From: Sophora flavescens
Taxonomy: Eukaryota > Streptophyta > Magnoliopsida > Fabales > Fabaceae
DNA: 64,000 bases
Assembly (NCBI GenBank): GCA_030762895.1
Contig: CM061062.1
Span: 287,800,397 to 287,864,396, forward strand
Reading direction: 5' to 3'
Below the pieces are notes generated by a model that searched no databases, was not told the DNA's origin, and saw nothing but the letters and a program-made list of their open reading frames with translations. This document shows positions 51,957 to 63,627 of the stretch, piece after piece (the stretch's first letter is position 1; the number at the start of each line of letters is the position of its first letter). Made by a program: the position numbers and the translations under genes.

Positions 51957-52971
51957 CTACCAAGTAGCCATCAAGCCCTTCTTCTTTTTGAAGCACTTCT
52001 TTTTGTCTTTTAGTTCTGGGCAGTCAGCTTTGAAATGACCATGCTTTTTGCACTCGAAGCACAGAGGTGGACCTTTTTCATTAGAGTCTGATTTCTCCTT
52101 GATGAACTTTTTGGTTGAACTACTTCCTTCTGAAGCCACCTTTCTTTCTCCACATATGTTGAATATTTCTAGATATGAAAGATGGTTCATCCTCATCAGA
52201 TCCTTCATCATTGCCAGAAGGGTCTGCTTCATCAGAGGTTTCATCAGCTTTAAGAACTTTAGAAGAGCTAGCCTTCTTTGCCTTTAGGGCAATATATTTT
52301 CCTTTTTTGGATCCTTCTTCTTCATTGAGCTCAAGCTCATGAAATTTTAAAGATCCAAGAAGTTCCTCCAAAGTGAGAGTATCGAGGTTCTTTGCTTGCT
52401 GAATAGCAGTGACCTTAGGTCTCCACTGTTTATGCAAGCTCCTCAAAAATTTTCTGACAAGATCTTTGTTCTCATAGGTTTTTCCAAGAGATCTATGACT
52501 GTTTGTGATAGTTTGGGATCTTCCAAACATTTGATCTATAGTTTCATGTTCAGCCATTTTAAATAATTGATACTGATGAACCAGCATGCTTATCTTTGAC
52601 TCCTTAACTTGGGATGACCCTTCATGAGCTAGGGCAAGAGTATCCCATATTTCCTTAGCAGTGTTACAGCTATAGACTTTATCATGCTCAAATCCGGTGA
52701 TAGCACACATCAAATAGTGCTTAGCTTTAAGATTGAGTTGATGTTGATTTTTCTGCTCTTGAGTCCATTGAGCTCTAGGAATAACAGCTCCAGTATCACC
52801 TCTTGGATCAATGTAGCCAGTTTCAATCAGCTCCCAGATGTCCACGTTTTGTGCATAAAGAAAAGCCATCATTCTCTATTTCCAGTAGTCATAATCACTA
52901 CCATCAGAGAGAGGAGGTCTGTTGATTGCTTGTCCTTCTGTATCCATGCTTGTTGGATCGTACTCCCTCAT
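51957..52971 (-). pseudogene. SIRE-type Gag
   Basis: Starts at ATG 52971 (MREYDPTSMDTEG), is interrupted by TAG at about 52878 (codon 32), then is open to 52120 with the UBN2-type Gag domain (NTAKEIWDTLALAHEGSSQV, LRSLHKQWRPKVTAIQ). A frameshift near 52180 puts the zinc knuckle CFECKKHGHFKADC (about 52020-52062) in the frame 51957-52244. The protein packaged the element RNA when intact. Confidence 0.82.
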
Positions 52972-53004
52972 CACTTGTTAGATATTCAACCCTTTCAAGG
53001 CCGA

Positions 53005-53016
53005 GCTCTGATACCA
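53005..53016 (-). promoter_or_regulatory. Met-tRNA primer-binding site of the SIRE-type element
   Basis: The minus strand reads TGGTATCAGAGC, two bases after the 5' LTR. Confidence 0.9.
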
Positions 53017-53018
53017 AC

Positions 53019-54500
53019 TGAAGTTGACACAGGGAAACACAAGAAGGGGGGTTGAATTGTGTTTCTTAACCGATTTTCGAAAAAAACCTTTTCTCAAACA
53101 CTTTTACAAGCAGATTAAAATAAACAGCACACAAACAGGAAAATGTTTTTGAAGAGTTGACACACTCAGATTCAAAACCGCACAGTTAGTATAACCAAAA
53201 ACTGTAAAAGATAAGGGTTAGAGGAATCACACAAGTATTTTATCCTGGTTCACTCTCTTCCAACCAAGAGCTACGTCCAGTCCCTTCTACCTGAAGGTTT
53301 TATACACTATTCTCCAAATAGGTTACAAGTATTCAACACCTCTTTAGGCTACAAGTATTGTTTCTCTACCAAGCCTCTTCAGGCTCTAACTCTAACAAAG
53401 AGATTAACTGATTTGATCTAAGAATTCACTACGTGTGAGGATTTTAAAGATTACGATCAACAATGTTTACAAATTCAATAGAGTTTTTGCATTTATGATA
53501 TCAGAGCTTGTATGTGTCAATGCATATGCCTCTGCGTATGTATCTATCTTTTCTTCTTGAAATTCTTCAAGTATATATAGCTGAAGTGCTTCTCTGTCTT
53601 GATCTTCTTCAACGGTCTTCAAATTGTACCTGTTTAGACATATAATTAAATGCTTGGATCCGTTAAAACTGATAACTTGACATGCTTCTTGGAGAGGTGC
53701 TTTTGATTATCAGAGGAATGTTCAAAGTAGAGCTGTCACTTCTCTGTTGTACCAATTGTTGCTTTCTGACTTTCCATCTTTGTACTTGACTTGATTTTTA
53801 CAACAATGTAGTTGACAGAGTACCAAGGTTTATAGTTTCGATGGTACGAAGTTCTTTTATCCAAGAGATAAAGATTTTAAACAATAGAAGCAGCAAGGGT
53901 AAAAAGGCATATATTCTTTGAATTAAATAAGCAATCATTTGAAATAAATACACTTAAGCTTAGACGGGTTCACATTTTAAAACTAGTGGACGCGCAGGTC
54001 TTTGGCCGTGCAAGATTAACTTATCAGTGAGATGGGCTCGTCTACTGATAATGCATCTACAGACTTTTCGTCTAGTTCCGAGAGTTTGGACGTGCTATAC
54101 TTAAGAGCTCGTCTACTAACGTGGCGTCTAGTGAGACTGCTCCGTCTATCAAGCCTTTGGACTTGTTATATTTCAAGGTCTCGTCTACTTGATGTTTTGT
54201 TTAGACTTAAAAAGCATCTTCCTAAGTTAATTTTAAGACCTCGTCTATTCTTATTCCAACGATCTCGTCTACCATAAAGCTAAAGACTCATAATTTTACC
54301 AAGAGTTGTGGACTGGTCTAGAGGATTGAAATAGAATCTGATAGATTCCATACTTTAATTTTAAGTTCCTCTGACTCGTATAAATCAAATAGTCCCTGCA
54401 TACTTATAACAAACAAGTTAGATCTGTGACAACATTTTGCCATACAAATTTAACCTTTTTGTTAACATCAAAACTTAAGAGATTATTTTAAATCAAAAAC
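53019..54500 (-). repeat. 5' LTR of the SIRE-type element, truncated at its outer end
   Basis: Begins TGAAGTTGACACAGGG on the plus strand and follows 42182-43678 until AAATCAAAAAC at 54500, where TGTAACGCCCCG starts a different LTR. Confidence 0.9.
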
Positions 54501-54909
54501 TGTAACGCCCCGATTTCTGCTATTTTATGTATCGATAAACAAATACATGTTTATATTTTTATCCGAGATCTAGAAAATTATTTTGGTTAAAACAAAATCA
54601 TATTTAGACTCAACTTCATTGCGAAAGCCTATGGTTAAATTTTGGGTTGAAAATTCAGACGAAAACCGGTTTGCGTTTTCACTGACAATAAGATTTTACT
54701 GGTCAGAAAACCTAATTTTGACCCGATAACGAAATGATAATTTTTCTTATCACTTTTTAAGTGATGTAGGCCTTTTCAAAAATCTCGCTCTTAAATAAAA
54801 TATTGTATTTTGTTCGGGCAAAGTTTTGAATTAATTTAGTTGCGAAAACCTAAATCGAGAGAATAACGGAGTTGTAATCGGAACTACGGAGACAGAACCG
54901 GACACCGGG
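54501..54909 (+). repeat. 5' part of a chromovirus-type gypsy LTR
   Basis: Begins TGTAACGCCCCGATTTCTG, the hallmark start of Tekay/Del-like chromovirus LTRs, directly after the truncated SIRE LTR. It ends at ACCGGACACCGGG where the Athila-type LTR begins. The probable continuation is at 63281-63627. Confidence 0.65.
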
Positions 54910-56342
54910 TGATAAGCCTCTGGCTTATCTAGTTTTATAACTAGATAGACTGTGGTTTTTGTGCAAATTATTCGAGTTCAATCTCGTTTTCGCCCAAATT
55001 TGACCTTGTTTTGTTCCTAAGTAGACTTTGACTCGTTCTAGGCATTTTTAGTAGTTTTTAGTCTATTTTGAATAGAATTACGCCTTTTGTTTCTTTTTTA
55101 TTGTTTCAGGTTAGAAGTGAAGCTCCGATAGTCAAGGAAAGTCAAGAAACAGTGGAAATTTCCATTCTGAAGATACTCGCCTCCCGAAAGTATTATCGCC
55201 TCGCGACCCTGAAGACCAGCTGAGTAGCAACAGTCATCAATTCTATCTCGCCTCGCGAGTAACCAGCTCGCCTCGCGAACCTGAAGCCCTGACTGTGCCA
55301 TAGAAGTCATCCTTTCTTGTTCGCCTCGCCAATCACAGTTCGCCTCGCGATCATTCAAACTCAGGATGGAGCCAAAACTGAAATTCGCCCCGCGAGAGGA
55401 TGTTCGCCCCGCGAAAGTCCAAATTGGATGCGCGCCATTTTTAATATTCGCCTCGCGAAAGAATGCTCGCCTCGCGAGCGAGCGCAGAATCAGAACTCTA
55501 TATATTGTTGTTTCAGATCAGAAGACAGGGGCCGCGAATCCTAGTTTTGAGTCACTGTTTTAGATCAGTTTTTACGAGTTCTTGTTACTCCAGAGCTGCG
55601 TCTCCCTTTTCTTTTTCTTATTTCACTATGGAGGTTATGTCCGATTGTTTGTCTATGAGCATGAGGAACTAATCCCCTCGTCTAGGGAATCAATGAAGCC
55701 ACCCATGGCGGTATAGTGTTCATGTGATGTATGTTTTTCTCCCCTTTTCTCAATTAATGTTTTCCAATTCTGATTTGATTGTGTTGATCATATGCATGCG
55801 TGATTGACTTGTTAACGTTGATGAGGCTTAGTAAGCGATTCGCGTTTAGAACTTGAATTGGGATCATCGATCGAATATTGCACGAGAGTGAGTAGGAGAT
55901 CGGTGCAACCTTATAGGGAACAAGAATTAATAGAGTTTGATGATTAGGATTATGAGACCTAGTAAGTAATTAATCCAATCTTCGAATACGTCCTATTGAG
56001 CACGACAGTGGATATAGGAGAATTTGGGGGTCCCGGTTGACATTGTAATTGAACTTAGGGAGGAATACATCATCACTTGGGTACTATGCATGATTGGGTA
56101 GGTGGATTTGAGACCCTAGATATTTTAATTCCTGATTTTTAGTTAATTAGCTTTATTTGATTTGTTATTTGAATTGCGATCTTAATCTCTCTCTCTCAAC
56201 CACCTTCTGATACTTGACCAAACGTATCTGATTTCCCGCGGATTAGTTGAATTGGTAGCCCAATCCTTATGTTCGACCTCGGTAAATTCTTACCGTGTTA
56301 TTTTATTACTTGAGATGACCCGGTACACTTGCCGGTGACTCA
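54910..56342 (+). repeat. 5' LTR of the second Athila-type element
   Basis: TGATAAGCCTCTGGC...CGGTGACTCA. Five dimers of TCGCCTCGCGA-like 11-mers lie at 55177/55196, 55248/55268, 55321/55340, 55385/55404 and 55448/55467, and a TATA-like CTATATATT at 55498-55506 follows. Confidence 0.88.
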
Positions 56343-56351
56343 TCAAGTTTT

Positions 56352-56369
56352 TGGCGCCGTTGCCGGGGA
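56352..56369 (+). promoter_or_regulatory. Asp-tRNA primer-binding site of the second Athila-type element
   Basis: TGGCGCCGTTGCCGGGGA, nine bases after the LTR end; identical to the site of the first copy. Confidence 0.9.
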
Positions 56370-56515
56370 TTGGCACAACCAATTTTCCTAATTTTTAGGG
56401 AATTTGATTAATTGGTTAAGTTGATTTTATTTTTATTTTTATTTTTATTTTTCTGTTATTTTTCTATTATTTCTCTCTACTTCTTTGATTCCACTTGGTC
56501 TTGCCTTGTTTTTGT

Positions 56516-57942
56516 ATGCGAGGTACCCTTTCACAAGAGGACCTGCTATTTGATTCGGAGATCACCAAGACCGAGAAGCGCTTAAGGAAGGAAGTCGAGA
56601 AGAAAAAAAAGGCTTGAAGCGAGTAATCTTGAGAGGATGGCCGAAGAAAATCCTCCTCCTCCTCCTCCTCCTCGTTACAAGCATATCTTCGAGTAAGATC
56701 TACCCATCTTGTTTGATTGTGATTCTTCCATAGTGAGAGGCAACCTCAATACAGACTCCTTCAGAGTGGAAGGATGTGTCACAGCCTATATCCGTGAGAA
56801 TCAGTTTGATGGGAGCGGCAGACAAGACCCTCACAGGCACATCACCCACTTCCTTGAAGCTTGTGACTTGCAGAGGACAAGAGGTGTTTCTCAGGATGAG
56901 TTTCGCTTGCGGCTATTCCCTCTCTCTCTTAGGGATGTCGCTCGCGATTGGTTTGACAGCTTGGATAGGAACAGTATCAGAACTTGGGAGAAAATGGCAC
57001 AAAAGTTCCTAACTAAGTATTTTCCCCCTCAGAAAGCGGCACAAGCAAGAGTAGCCGTTACATCTTTCATACAGACAGGATGAAACTTTTAATGAAGCTT
57101 GGGAGAGGTACAATGTGCTCTTAATAAGATGTCCTTCAGCTTTCTTTGACCCGGTCTCCAAAGTTCAATATTTCTTTAACGGGTTAAGGGGACGCTATCA
57201 GATGAATTGTGATGCCGCAGCTGGCGGTTCCTTTTCTTATTTATCAGCTGAGGATGGATGGGCATTATTGGAGAAGATGTCATATAATGATTACAACCGT
57301 GGAAGGGAAACCTCAAGTGGAATCAGTTCTGCGACAATGGAAGCCATTCTAGAGCAAAACAGACTGTTGAAGATGCAAGTTGAGGCTTTGTCTGGAAACA
57401 AGAAGGTTAATGCGATACACGAGGGAATGCCTCCGGGTTGCGAAAATTGTAATGGAGATCATGACACTCGGAGCTGTCCGTCCAACTTCTCCCAGGAACA
57501 TGTGGACTCATGCCACAATTTCTATGATAGTGTGCCCCAGAACAACTATCAGAGGAACAGACAGAATGACTACAGTCAGAATCAGAATAGGGGATATATG
57601 AGGAGAGACTATCCGGGTTTCGCTTGGAGTGATGCTAGTGGTGGTCTAACCGGGCAACAACAACCTCAACAGGGTCTGAGGCCAAACATTGGAATCCAGC
57701 AGCGCAATACTCAGCAGGCTCTTCCGGGGCCTAATCAGTTGCAAATAACAAATGGTGGAAGGCAGCCTTGGGAGTTGGTTGTTGAGAAGATGAGCGCGAC
57801 AGTTGATAAGACGAATGCGGCAGTTGAGAAGTTGGCAATCTATACAGAGAAGGTGAATGCAACAGTTGACAAGTTGGCAACGCATACAGGGGCATCAATT
57901 CAAAATCTAGATCGCAGGTTGCTCATCTCGCAAGACAACTAA
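56516..57942 (+). pseudogene. Athila-type Gag, frame-broken
   Basis: Starts at ATG 56516 (MRGTLSQEDLLFDSE), shifts near 56605 and has a stop near 56695. It continues 56709-57083 with the capsid-like domain (FRLRLFPLSLRDVARDWFDS) and, after a break, 57115-57942 with the knuckle CENCNGDHDTRSC and a Gln/Asn-rich region. Near its end a segment with repeated MSATVDK/NATVDK phrases is longer than in the first copy. Confidence 0.82.
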
Positions 57943-58028
57943 ATGAGCGTCTCCCAGGCACTTTCCCAGGTGATACCGAGAACAACCCTAAGGCCCATTG
58001 CAATGCCATAACAATTAGAAGTGGTAAG

Positions 58029-59555
58029 ATGTTAGGATCTAACAGGGGTGCAACTAGTTCTCAGGAAGACAAGGCCCCGGAACAACCACATGTTGAGAAA
58101 GAGCAGCCGGAGAAAGAGGAGTTGGAAAGTGACAAGGCACCAGAGCAAGGGGGAAGGCTGAAACTTGTAGATGAAGAGTTCCGAAAAAAGAAGTGGGTTG
58201 AACCCCAAGACCTCCCGCCCTACATGAAGGTACCGTATCCTGAAAGATTGAAGAAGCCTCAACAGGATAAGCAGTTCAACAAATTCCTTGATGTCTTCCG
58301 CAAACTTCAGATTAACATTCCATTTGGGGAAGCCTTGGAACAGATGCCATCATATGCCCAGTTTATGAAGGAGCTTCTCACCAAGAAGTGGAGAATAGTG
58401 GATGAGGAAACGGTTGCTTTGACCGAGGAGTGTAGTGCCATTCTTCAAAGAAAACTACCTCCAAAGTTGAAGGATCCCGGTTCTTTTTCGATACCATGCA
58501 CCATTGGGGGGATGACTCTAGGGAAGGCATTGTGTGATCTAGGGGCAAGCATCAACTTGATGCCCCTCTCTATGATGAAGAGGTTGGGGATCAAAGAAGT
58601 CAAGGACACACGGATGTCACTCCAACTCGCCGATCGTTCTATAAAATATCCTTATGGAGTGGTCGAAGACTTGTTAGTAAAGGTGGACAAGCTCATATTT
58701 CTGGTGGACTTTGTAGTGCTTGATATGGATGAAGATGCCGAAATCCCCCTCATATTGGGTAGACCTTTCTTGGCCACTGGGGGTGCCTTGATAGATGTGC
58801 GACAGGGGAAACTCACTCTAAGGGTGCAGGATGATGAGGTAGTCCTCAATATCTTTGAAACAATGAAACACCCTGTTGAGAGGTCAGATGTGTATCGAGT
58901 GGATGTGGTGGAATCAACTGTAAAGGCAAAGGCAACTCGAGAAGCCCATGGTTCTTCACTTGCAAAAGTGTTGGTAAAATCCCATGATGATGATAGTGAG
59001 GAAAAAGACCCTTTGGGGGATGAGGTCTATCTTGAGTGGTTAAGAGACATGGAAGCCTTACCGAGTTCCCCAAGGGATGAATGTGCAAGGGAAGAGCGCA
59101 ACAACAAGGGCATGGAAAAAGAGGATAAGGCACCGAAGTTGAAAGGTGGCACAACCATGGTGGTCAATGAAAACAACCAGTTGATCCCAAAAGGGACCAT
59201 CACGGAGTGGAGAGTATGTACCGATTATAGAGGGCTTTTGGATTTAAATGAGTTGTCTGGGTTCCGCAAGCAAGCAATCCACAAAAAGCGGACTAAGGAA
59301 AGGCAGGACAGACACATCTTGCCTAGGGAGCTTGAGCCCGGGCAAGCGGTACTTCTTGACAATTCAAGGTTGAAACTCTTTCCGGGAAAGCTAAGATCGA
59401 GGTGGTCGGGACCATTCAAAGTCCTCCAAGTTTGTCCTCACGGAACAGTAGAGTTAGAAGGGGCCTCTGGTAACATCAAGGTGAATGGGCAAATGATAAG
59501 GCATGACCATGGGGAATCAGTCCCAAATTACAAGCAGTTTCTTCCTCCGGATTAA
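58029..59555 (+). CDS. Athila-type protease fused to an integrase C-terminus
   Basis: An open frame of 508 codons. Protease: IGGMTLGKALCDLGASINLM (about residues 160-180) with DLGAS, then IPLILGRPFLAT. After RT residues (ITEWRVCTDYRGLLDLNE) it passes in frame to SRLKLFPGKLRSRWSGPFKV and ends HGESVPNYKQFLPPD. The joint is the same as in the element at 19562-22492. This copy retains the natural C-terminus that the other lost through a stop. ATG 58029 is only the first one in the frame; the frame was part of a longer polyprotein. Confidence 0.85.
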   Translation: MLGSNRGATSSQEDKAPEQPHVEKEQPEKEELESDKAPEQGGRLKLVDEEFRKKKWVEPQDLPPYMKVPYPERLKKPQQDKQFNKFLDVFRKLQINIPFGEALEQMPSYAQFMKELLTKKWRIVDEETVALTEECSAILQRKLPPKLKDPGSFSIPCTIGGMTLGKALCDLGASINLMPLSMMKRLGIKEVKDTRMSLQLADRSIKYPYGVVEDLLVKVDKLIFLVDFVVLDMDEDAEIPLILGRPFLATGGALIDVRQGKLTLRVQDDEVVLNIFETMKHPVERSDVYRVDVVESTVKAKATREAHGSSLAKVLVKSHDDDSEEKDPLGDEVYLEWLRDMEALPSSPRDECAREERNNKGMEKEDKAPKLKGGTTMVVNENNQLIPKGTITEWRVCTDYRGLLDLNELSGFRKQAIHKKRTKERQDRHILPRELEPGQAVLLDNSRLKLFPGKLRSRWSGPFKVLQVCPHGTVELEGASGNIKVNGQMIRHDHGESVPNYKQFLPPD

Positions 59556-59679
59556 CCCTTAGGGGTGACTTGAGTCAGGCTCGGGACGTTAAACAAGCGC
59601 TACTTGGGAGGAAACCCAAGCTAGGTATCCTTTATTTTTAGTTTCTGTCATTTTCATTGATAAAAAAAAAAAGCTTGAT

Positions 59680-59907
59680 TCGCCACGCGAATCCACAGTT
59701 GCCACGCTAGACAGAAGCCCTGAATCTCAGAGGCTTGCTCACGTTTCTGTCTCGCATCGCGAGGGCTGCTTTCGCCTCGCGATTCTGGGCATCATCATCT
59801 GTTGGAATTCCAGATTCGCCTCGCGAGATACTACTCGCCTCGCTATTCTGGAAAGTGTGAAAACAATTTTTCCAGATTCGCCTCGCGAGTTGTCTCTCGC
59901 CTCGCGA
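59680..59907 (+). promoter_or_regulatory. Internal CG-rich dimer array of the second Athila-type element
   Basis: Four pairs of TCGCCTCGCGA-like 11-mers at 59680/59699, 59752/59772, 59816/59835 and 59878/59897. It corresponds to the array at 18975-19317, although the sequences between pairs differ. Confidence 0.6.
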
Positions 59908-61319
59908 ATCTGCACTTAAGGTTTTAATTTGCAGGAGTTCTTCCAGGATGCTATGCAACAGAAGGGAGCCCGTGAGACCAATTGGATGAGGAGGCAACCA
60001 TGGAAACTTGATCAGGGAGCACCCTCTCCTCTCCTCACTTTTGTTTTGTTTTTGTTTTTGTTTTTGTTTTTTGTTTGTCACTCTTGAATAATTTGAGAAG
60101 ATCAAGAGTTTGTGTATGAATGTGTGTCGGCAAGCTTGTTGGATTTTAATTAAATTGAGCATAGATTGATTGCATGAATTATTTTGACCATTGATGATTT
60201 CCCCCTAGGTTCTGAAAATAGAAAATTGATCCCCATGTGAAAAATTGAGAATTGAACATTGAGAAATTTTATTGTGATTACTTGATTTATGATAAGTTTG
60301 GGGTGAGGGGGTGCACACACTAGGAATTGTATCTCGGTCAAACAATGTGCAAAATGTCCAGGTGAGGATTTGAGCCTTCAACTTTGTTTTTGATTGTGTG
60401 AATCACTTTTAAGTTGCACTTTCCCGGATTTGCTTGAATCTCTTCATGGTTTGCATGTTTATGTGTTGCATCAGATGATTTAGGCAATTTTCTTTGAAAT
60501 AACTACTTGGCCTAAAAGGAACCATCCCTAATGCATGTTCCCTAGTTAGCCACATTGAGCCTAATTAGCCTATTGTTTCTTGATGACCTTATTTTATAAG
60601 CCAAAATCTGAAAAACCATGTTAACCCAATCTTAGGATTAGGAGAGCATGGACACTTAGCAAGAGAAGGGTTGTGAGGAACTAAGTTTGGGGTGGCTACA
60701 AGGTGGTGTGTCATTTTGGGTTGAGAAAAATAAAAATAAAGGTTGAAACCCAAGGCAGCAAAAAAAAAAAAAAAGAAAAAAAAAATATTGCCAAAAGAAA
60801 AGGGGCAAAACAAAAAGATTAGCAAGGAAAAGGCTGTAGTCACCCGAGGCAAAAAGAAAAATGGAAAAAGGAATTTGAGTGGAATATGTGTCAAATGCTC
60901 ATGCTCTCTTAGTTCCTAGGGACTTAAGCCTAGTATCCTTGAATATCCTATCCTTAGCCAGGACCCATTACAACCTTTAAAAGACCTTCTGATGTTGCAT
61001 GCATGTTTTTGTGGGAACTATTTTTGAGATGAAAATCAAATTCATGGGAAGTGCTCTTGATATGTGAAATTGAGTGAAAAGTTGATAGCCTAGACGAATT
61101 TGAGCGAATGAGTGAAATTTTACATACCCTTGTGAGGAAGGCAATTGTTTGAAATTGGTGATCTTCCTTTTGTGTCTGACTCTGATCCTCAACTTAGATT
61201 AATGATTGCATGAATGATGAAGTTCTCAATTGTTTAAAGTAAATGAATGTGGGGATTACGTTGATGTAAGGGGGAAATCATTGGAGAAAAATTATTTTGA
61301 TTGCATGAAATTTGTGCGA
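59908..61319 (+). other. 3' untranslated region of the second Athila-type element with env-like remnant
   Basis: 59935-60010 encodes a scrap (EFFQDAMQQ) that resembles EFFREMALAQQ of the env-like ORF of the first copy; the rest of that ORF is deleted. From about 60040 to 61320 the sequence runs parallel to the complement of 15660-16930. Confidence 0.65.
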
Positions 61320-63239
61320 AATCGATTAAATCCCTTAAGCTTAATAGCCTCTTTTATGTTTATAACTAGTAAAGACCTTTGGTAATTTTATATCATTTTT
61401 ACCCAAATTAGACTGATTGTCCTTAAGTAGTATTTTGAGTCGAAAGGTTTTTATGTTAATTTAGTTGTTTTAGAATTAAATAAAACACTATTCTATTTTC
61501 TTTTATAAATAAAAAAAATAAATGCACTCGATCTTGCAAACGGACGGGATCAGGGGTGAAGTGGGGACCATCCGATATACGAATGGGCAAACTTGGAGAT
61601 GCGTTGAACTGAAACCAAAAAACAAAAAATTAATAATATAAAAAGTTTTGAGCTTTAATAGGAGCGTTGGATGAAACCCACTAATTAATTAAAAAATTTG
61701 AAAAGAGGCGAGGGAAGAAAAGAATAAAAAAAAAGATAGAGATGGAGGGATGTTTAGATAGCCAATTTAACACTTCTTAAATTATGAACAAACAAAGAAG
61801 ATAAGGTAGGGAGATGAAAATAAGTTCTCTCACCCCTATTTTAAAAAACCATCATAAAAAATTTTATAAATACCCCCCATCCTAAAAGAAAAAGGGATAA
61901 TTAAACTCCCAAGTCCCAGGGAGAGGCCCGCCAGGGATCACCCCATTTTTTTTATTTTTTTTTACTAAGGGAATTTCAAAAACCCGGGGATGGTGCAAAT
62001 TTTACATTTTATTTAAAATATCCTTCACGAGGAGGGGGGATAGTAGGAAAAAAAAAAAAAAAAAAAAAGTAAAATTTCACCAATCAAATAAAATAAAAAA
62101 TGGCTTTCCATGAAGAGATAGTTTTCTTTTTTTGAGTGTAGTTTGTTGGGAAAGAAAGTTTAAGTTTGGGGTATTGGGCCTCTGTTTGTTTTAATAGTAA
62201 AGAGGGTTTGGTATTTATATCATTTTTACCAAATTAGACTTGAGTCCTTAAGTAGTATTTTGAGTTAAAGGTTTTTATGTTAATTTAGTGTTTTAGAATT
62301 AAATAAAAATTATTCTATTTTTGTTTTAGTAAATAAAATAAAATAAATAGATTGAAGAATCTCTCGCCATGATCAGCAAAGTCGAGAGATCCGGTTCGGT
62401 GAATCACGGCGTGGAGTTTGAAGGGGTTGGATCCATTCTGGATGGAAGGAAATAATTTGAACTGAAGGGTCATGAAGAGGGTCATATGGGTGTAGAGTCG
62501 GTTGAATAAAGGCAAAGAAAGATCAAACAAAGATTTATTCATGAAGACCATTATTCCAAACAGAGCCGTTTTGAAGGTCTTTAATCTTTAATCAGAGGCG
62601 TTTGGTGCCTATGAGTGAAGGACATAACTCCCTCATCTTAATTTAATTAAGCAAATAAGGGTTTGGAAAGTAAGAGGCAGAGGTTGAAGAAATAAAGAAT
62701 TAGATATGAGAGAATATATATAAATAGTTAGTCATAGTAGTCATAGAGAGGTTAGTGATTGGTTTTGGTAGTTTAGTAATTTAGTAGTCTTTTGTTTTCT
62801 TTTTAGTTATGTTTTGTTTTCTTTTAAATGGAGAATATCTCTAGATTAATCTTTAATTGGTTTTTATCCATATTGAGGTTCTTGTATTTCTTTTTATTTC
62901 CTTTTCTTTTTCAATGCCATGCTTTATATTTTTTTTAATTGAGTATATTGTTGGTTGGTTTATTTGATATCATGTTTATATATAATTTTTTAATTGCGTG
63001 TTGTTTGTTGTATGGGGGTATATGTGGGGTGTAGGAGGGGTGGAGCAGAAGAGAGGGGAAAAAAAAGGTTGTTTATTTTTATTTTTTTTTTTTTTTTTTT
63101 TTTTAATAGTTTCAATCTCAAAAATTTAATTTTTTAATTTTGTTAAAAAAAAATAAAAGTGGAGAGTGAGGTGTTATTGCATTATTTTATTTTTTTTGGG
63201 GACCACTTGCCAAAGTCTTGAGTCCTTTTTGAGTTTTAT
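61320..63239 (+). repeat. Mosaic with two diverged Athila-LTR-like starts
   Basis: Two segments (about 61345-61505 and 62185-62335) are similar to each other (sharing TTATATCATTTTTACC and CCTTAAGTAGTATTTTGAGT) and loosely to the first 150 bases of the Athila LTR. The second is preceded by TTTAAGTTTGGGGTATTGGGCCTC, a polypurine-LTR junction-like phrase. The remainder is low-complexity, with long A and T runs (62049-62068, 63082-63104). No gene. It may be nested partial LTRs or poorly resolved assembly. Confidence 0.4.
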
Positions 63240-63280
63240 CTTGCTTGGGGACAAGCAAGGTTTAAGTTTGGGGTGTTTTG

Positions 63281-63627
63281 GGCCAGGGTTGGACAAGCGT
63301 CACAATGTTGTGGTGAGTATGGTGAGTCACCACTAATGAGTCACACTTGTCATTATTGTTTTGTAAAATATCTTAGATATTTTAGTTAGTAAAATACTAA
63401 AATACCCCTAGGTTTAATTAGAAACCACAATTAACACTAAATGACTCACTCATCTTGCCCCTCACTCCCTCTCTGTCACGGCAAGAGCCCCCACCCCTCA
63501 CACTCTCATTTGTTCATCAAGCCTTATGCACACTTAGAGGAAAAAACCAAAGAAAAACATAAGTTCTTAAGGATTTCTTTGCAAGTTTGGATCAATCCCT
63601 TCATTATCTTCTTCATCTTCAAGAGGT
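63281..63627 (+). repeat. Probable continuation of the chromovirus-type LTR
   Basis: Starts GGGCCAGGGTTGGAC and contains ACTAAAATACCCCTA and a CTCACTCCCTCTCTGTCACGG phrase, which are characteristic of chromovirus (Tekay-like) LTRs. It ends with AGGTA just before the SIRE-type LTR at 63628. It plausibly continues 54501-54909 across the Athila insertion. Confidence 0.45.

Larger units (their letters stand above)
42182..54500 (-). mobile_element. SIRE-type (Maximus lineage) Ty1/copia element with env-like region
   Basis: A 12.3-kb element with LTRs at 42182-43678 and 53019-54500. The latter lacks its last 25-30 bases where a chromovirus-type LTR begins. The minus-strand order is 5' LTR (right), Met-tRNA primer site (53005-53016), Gag, protease, integrase, RT, RNase H, a long env-like region, a polypurine tract (AAAAAGGGGGAGAT, complement of 43679-43692) and the 3' LTR (left). 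The large size, the extra region between RNase H and the 3' LTR, and the LTR sequence fit SIRE elements. Gag, protease and env-like frames carry stops. A solo gypsy LTR (45352-46650) is nested in the env-like region. Confidence 0.93.
54910..63280 (+). mobile_element. Second Athila-type element, decayed and lacking a recognisable 3' LTR
   Basis: 5' LTR 54910-56342, Asp-tRNA primer site 56352-56369, Gag pieces 56516-57942, protease plus integrase-tail ORF 58029-59555, internal dimer array 59680-59907, a remnant of the env-like ORF (about 59935-60010), then 3' untranslated sequence parallel to that of the first copy. It shares the RT-to-integrase deletion. Several frame breaks in Gag show decay. 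The polypurine region ends near 63280 without a 3' LTR following. Confidence 0.85.

Noticed and set aside
53005..53016. Primer sites at 2797, 5995, 36401 and 53005 as possible extra viral primer sites
   Set aside because: Each directly adjoins an LTR and belongs to a copia element; only 12606-12617 lies in viral sequence without an LTR.
59908..59936. A 3' splice site (TTTTAATTTGCAG) before the env-like remnant in copy 2
   Set aside because: The first copy has no matching donor-acceptor arrangement at this position and the joint is explained by a deletion; kept only as a possibility.
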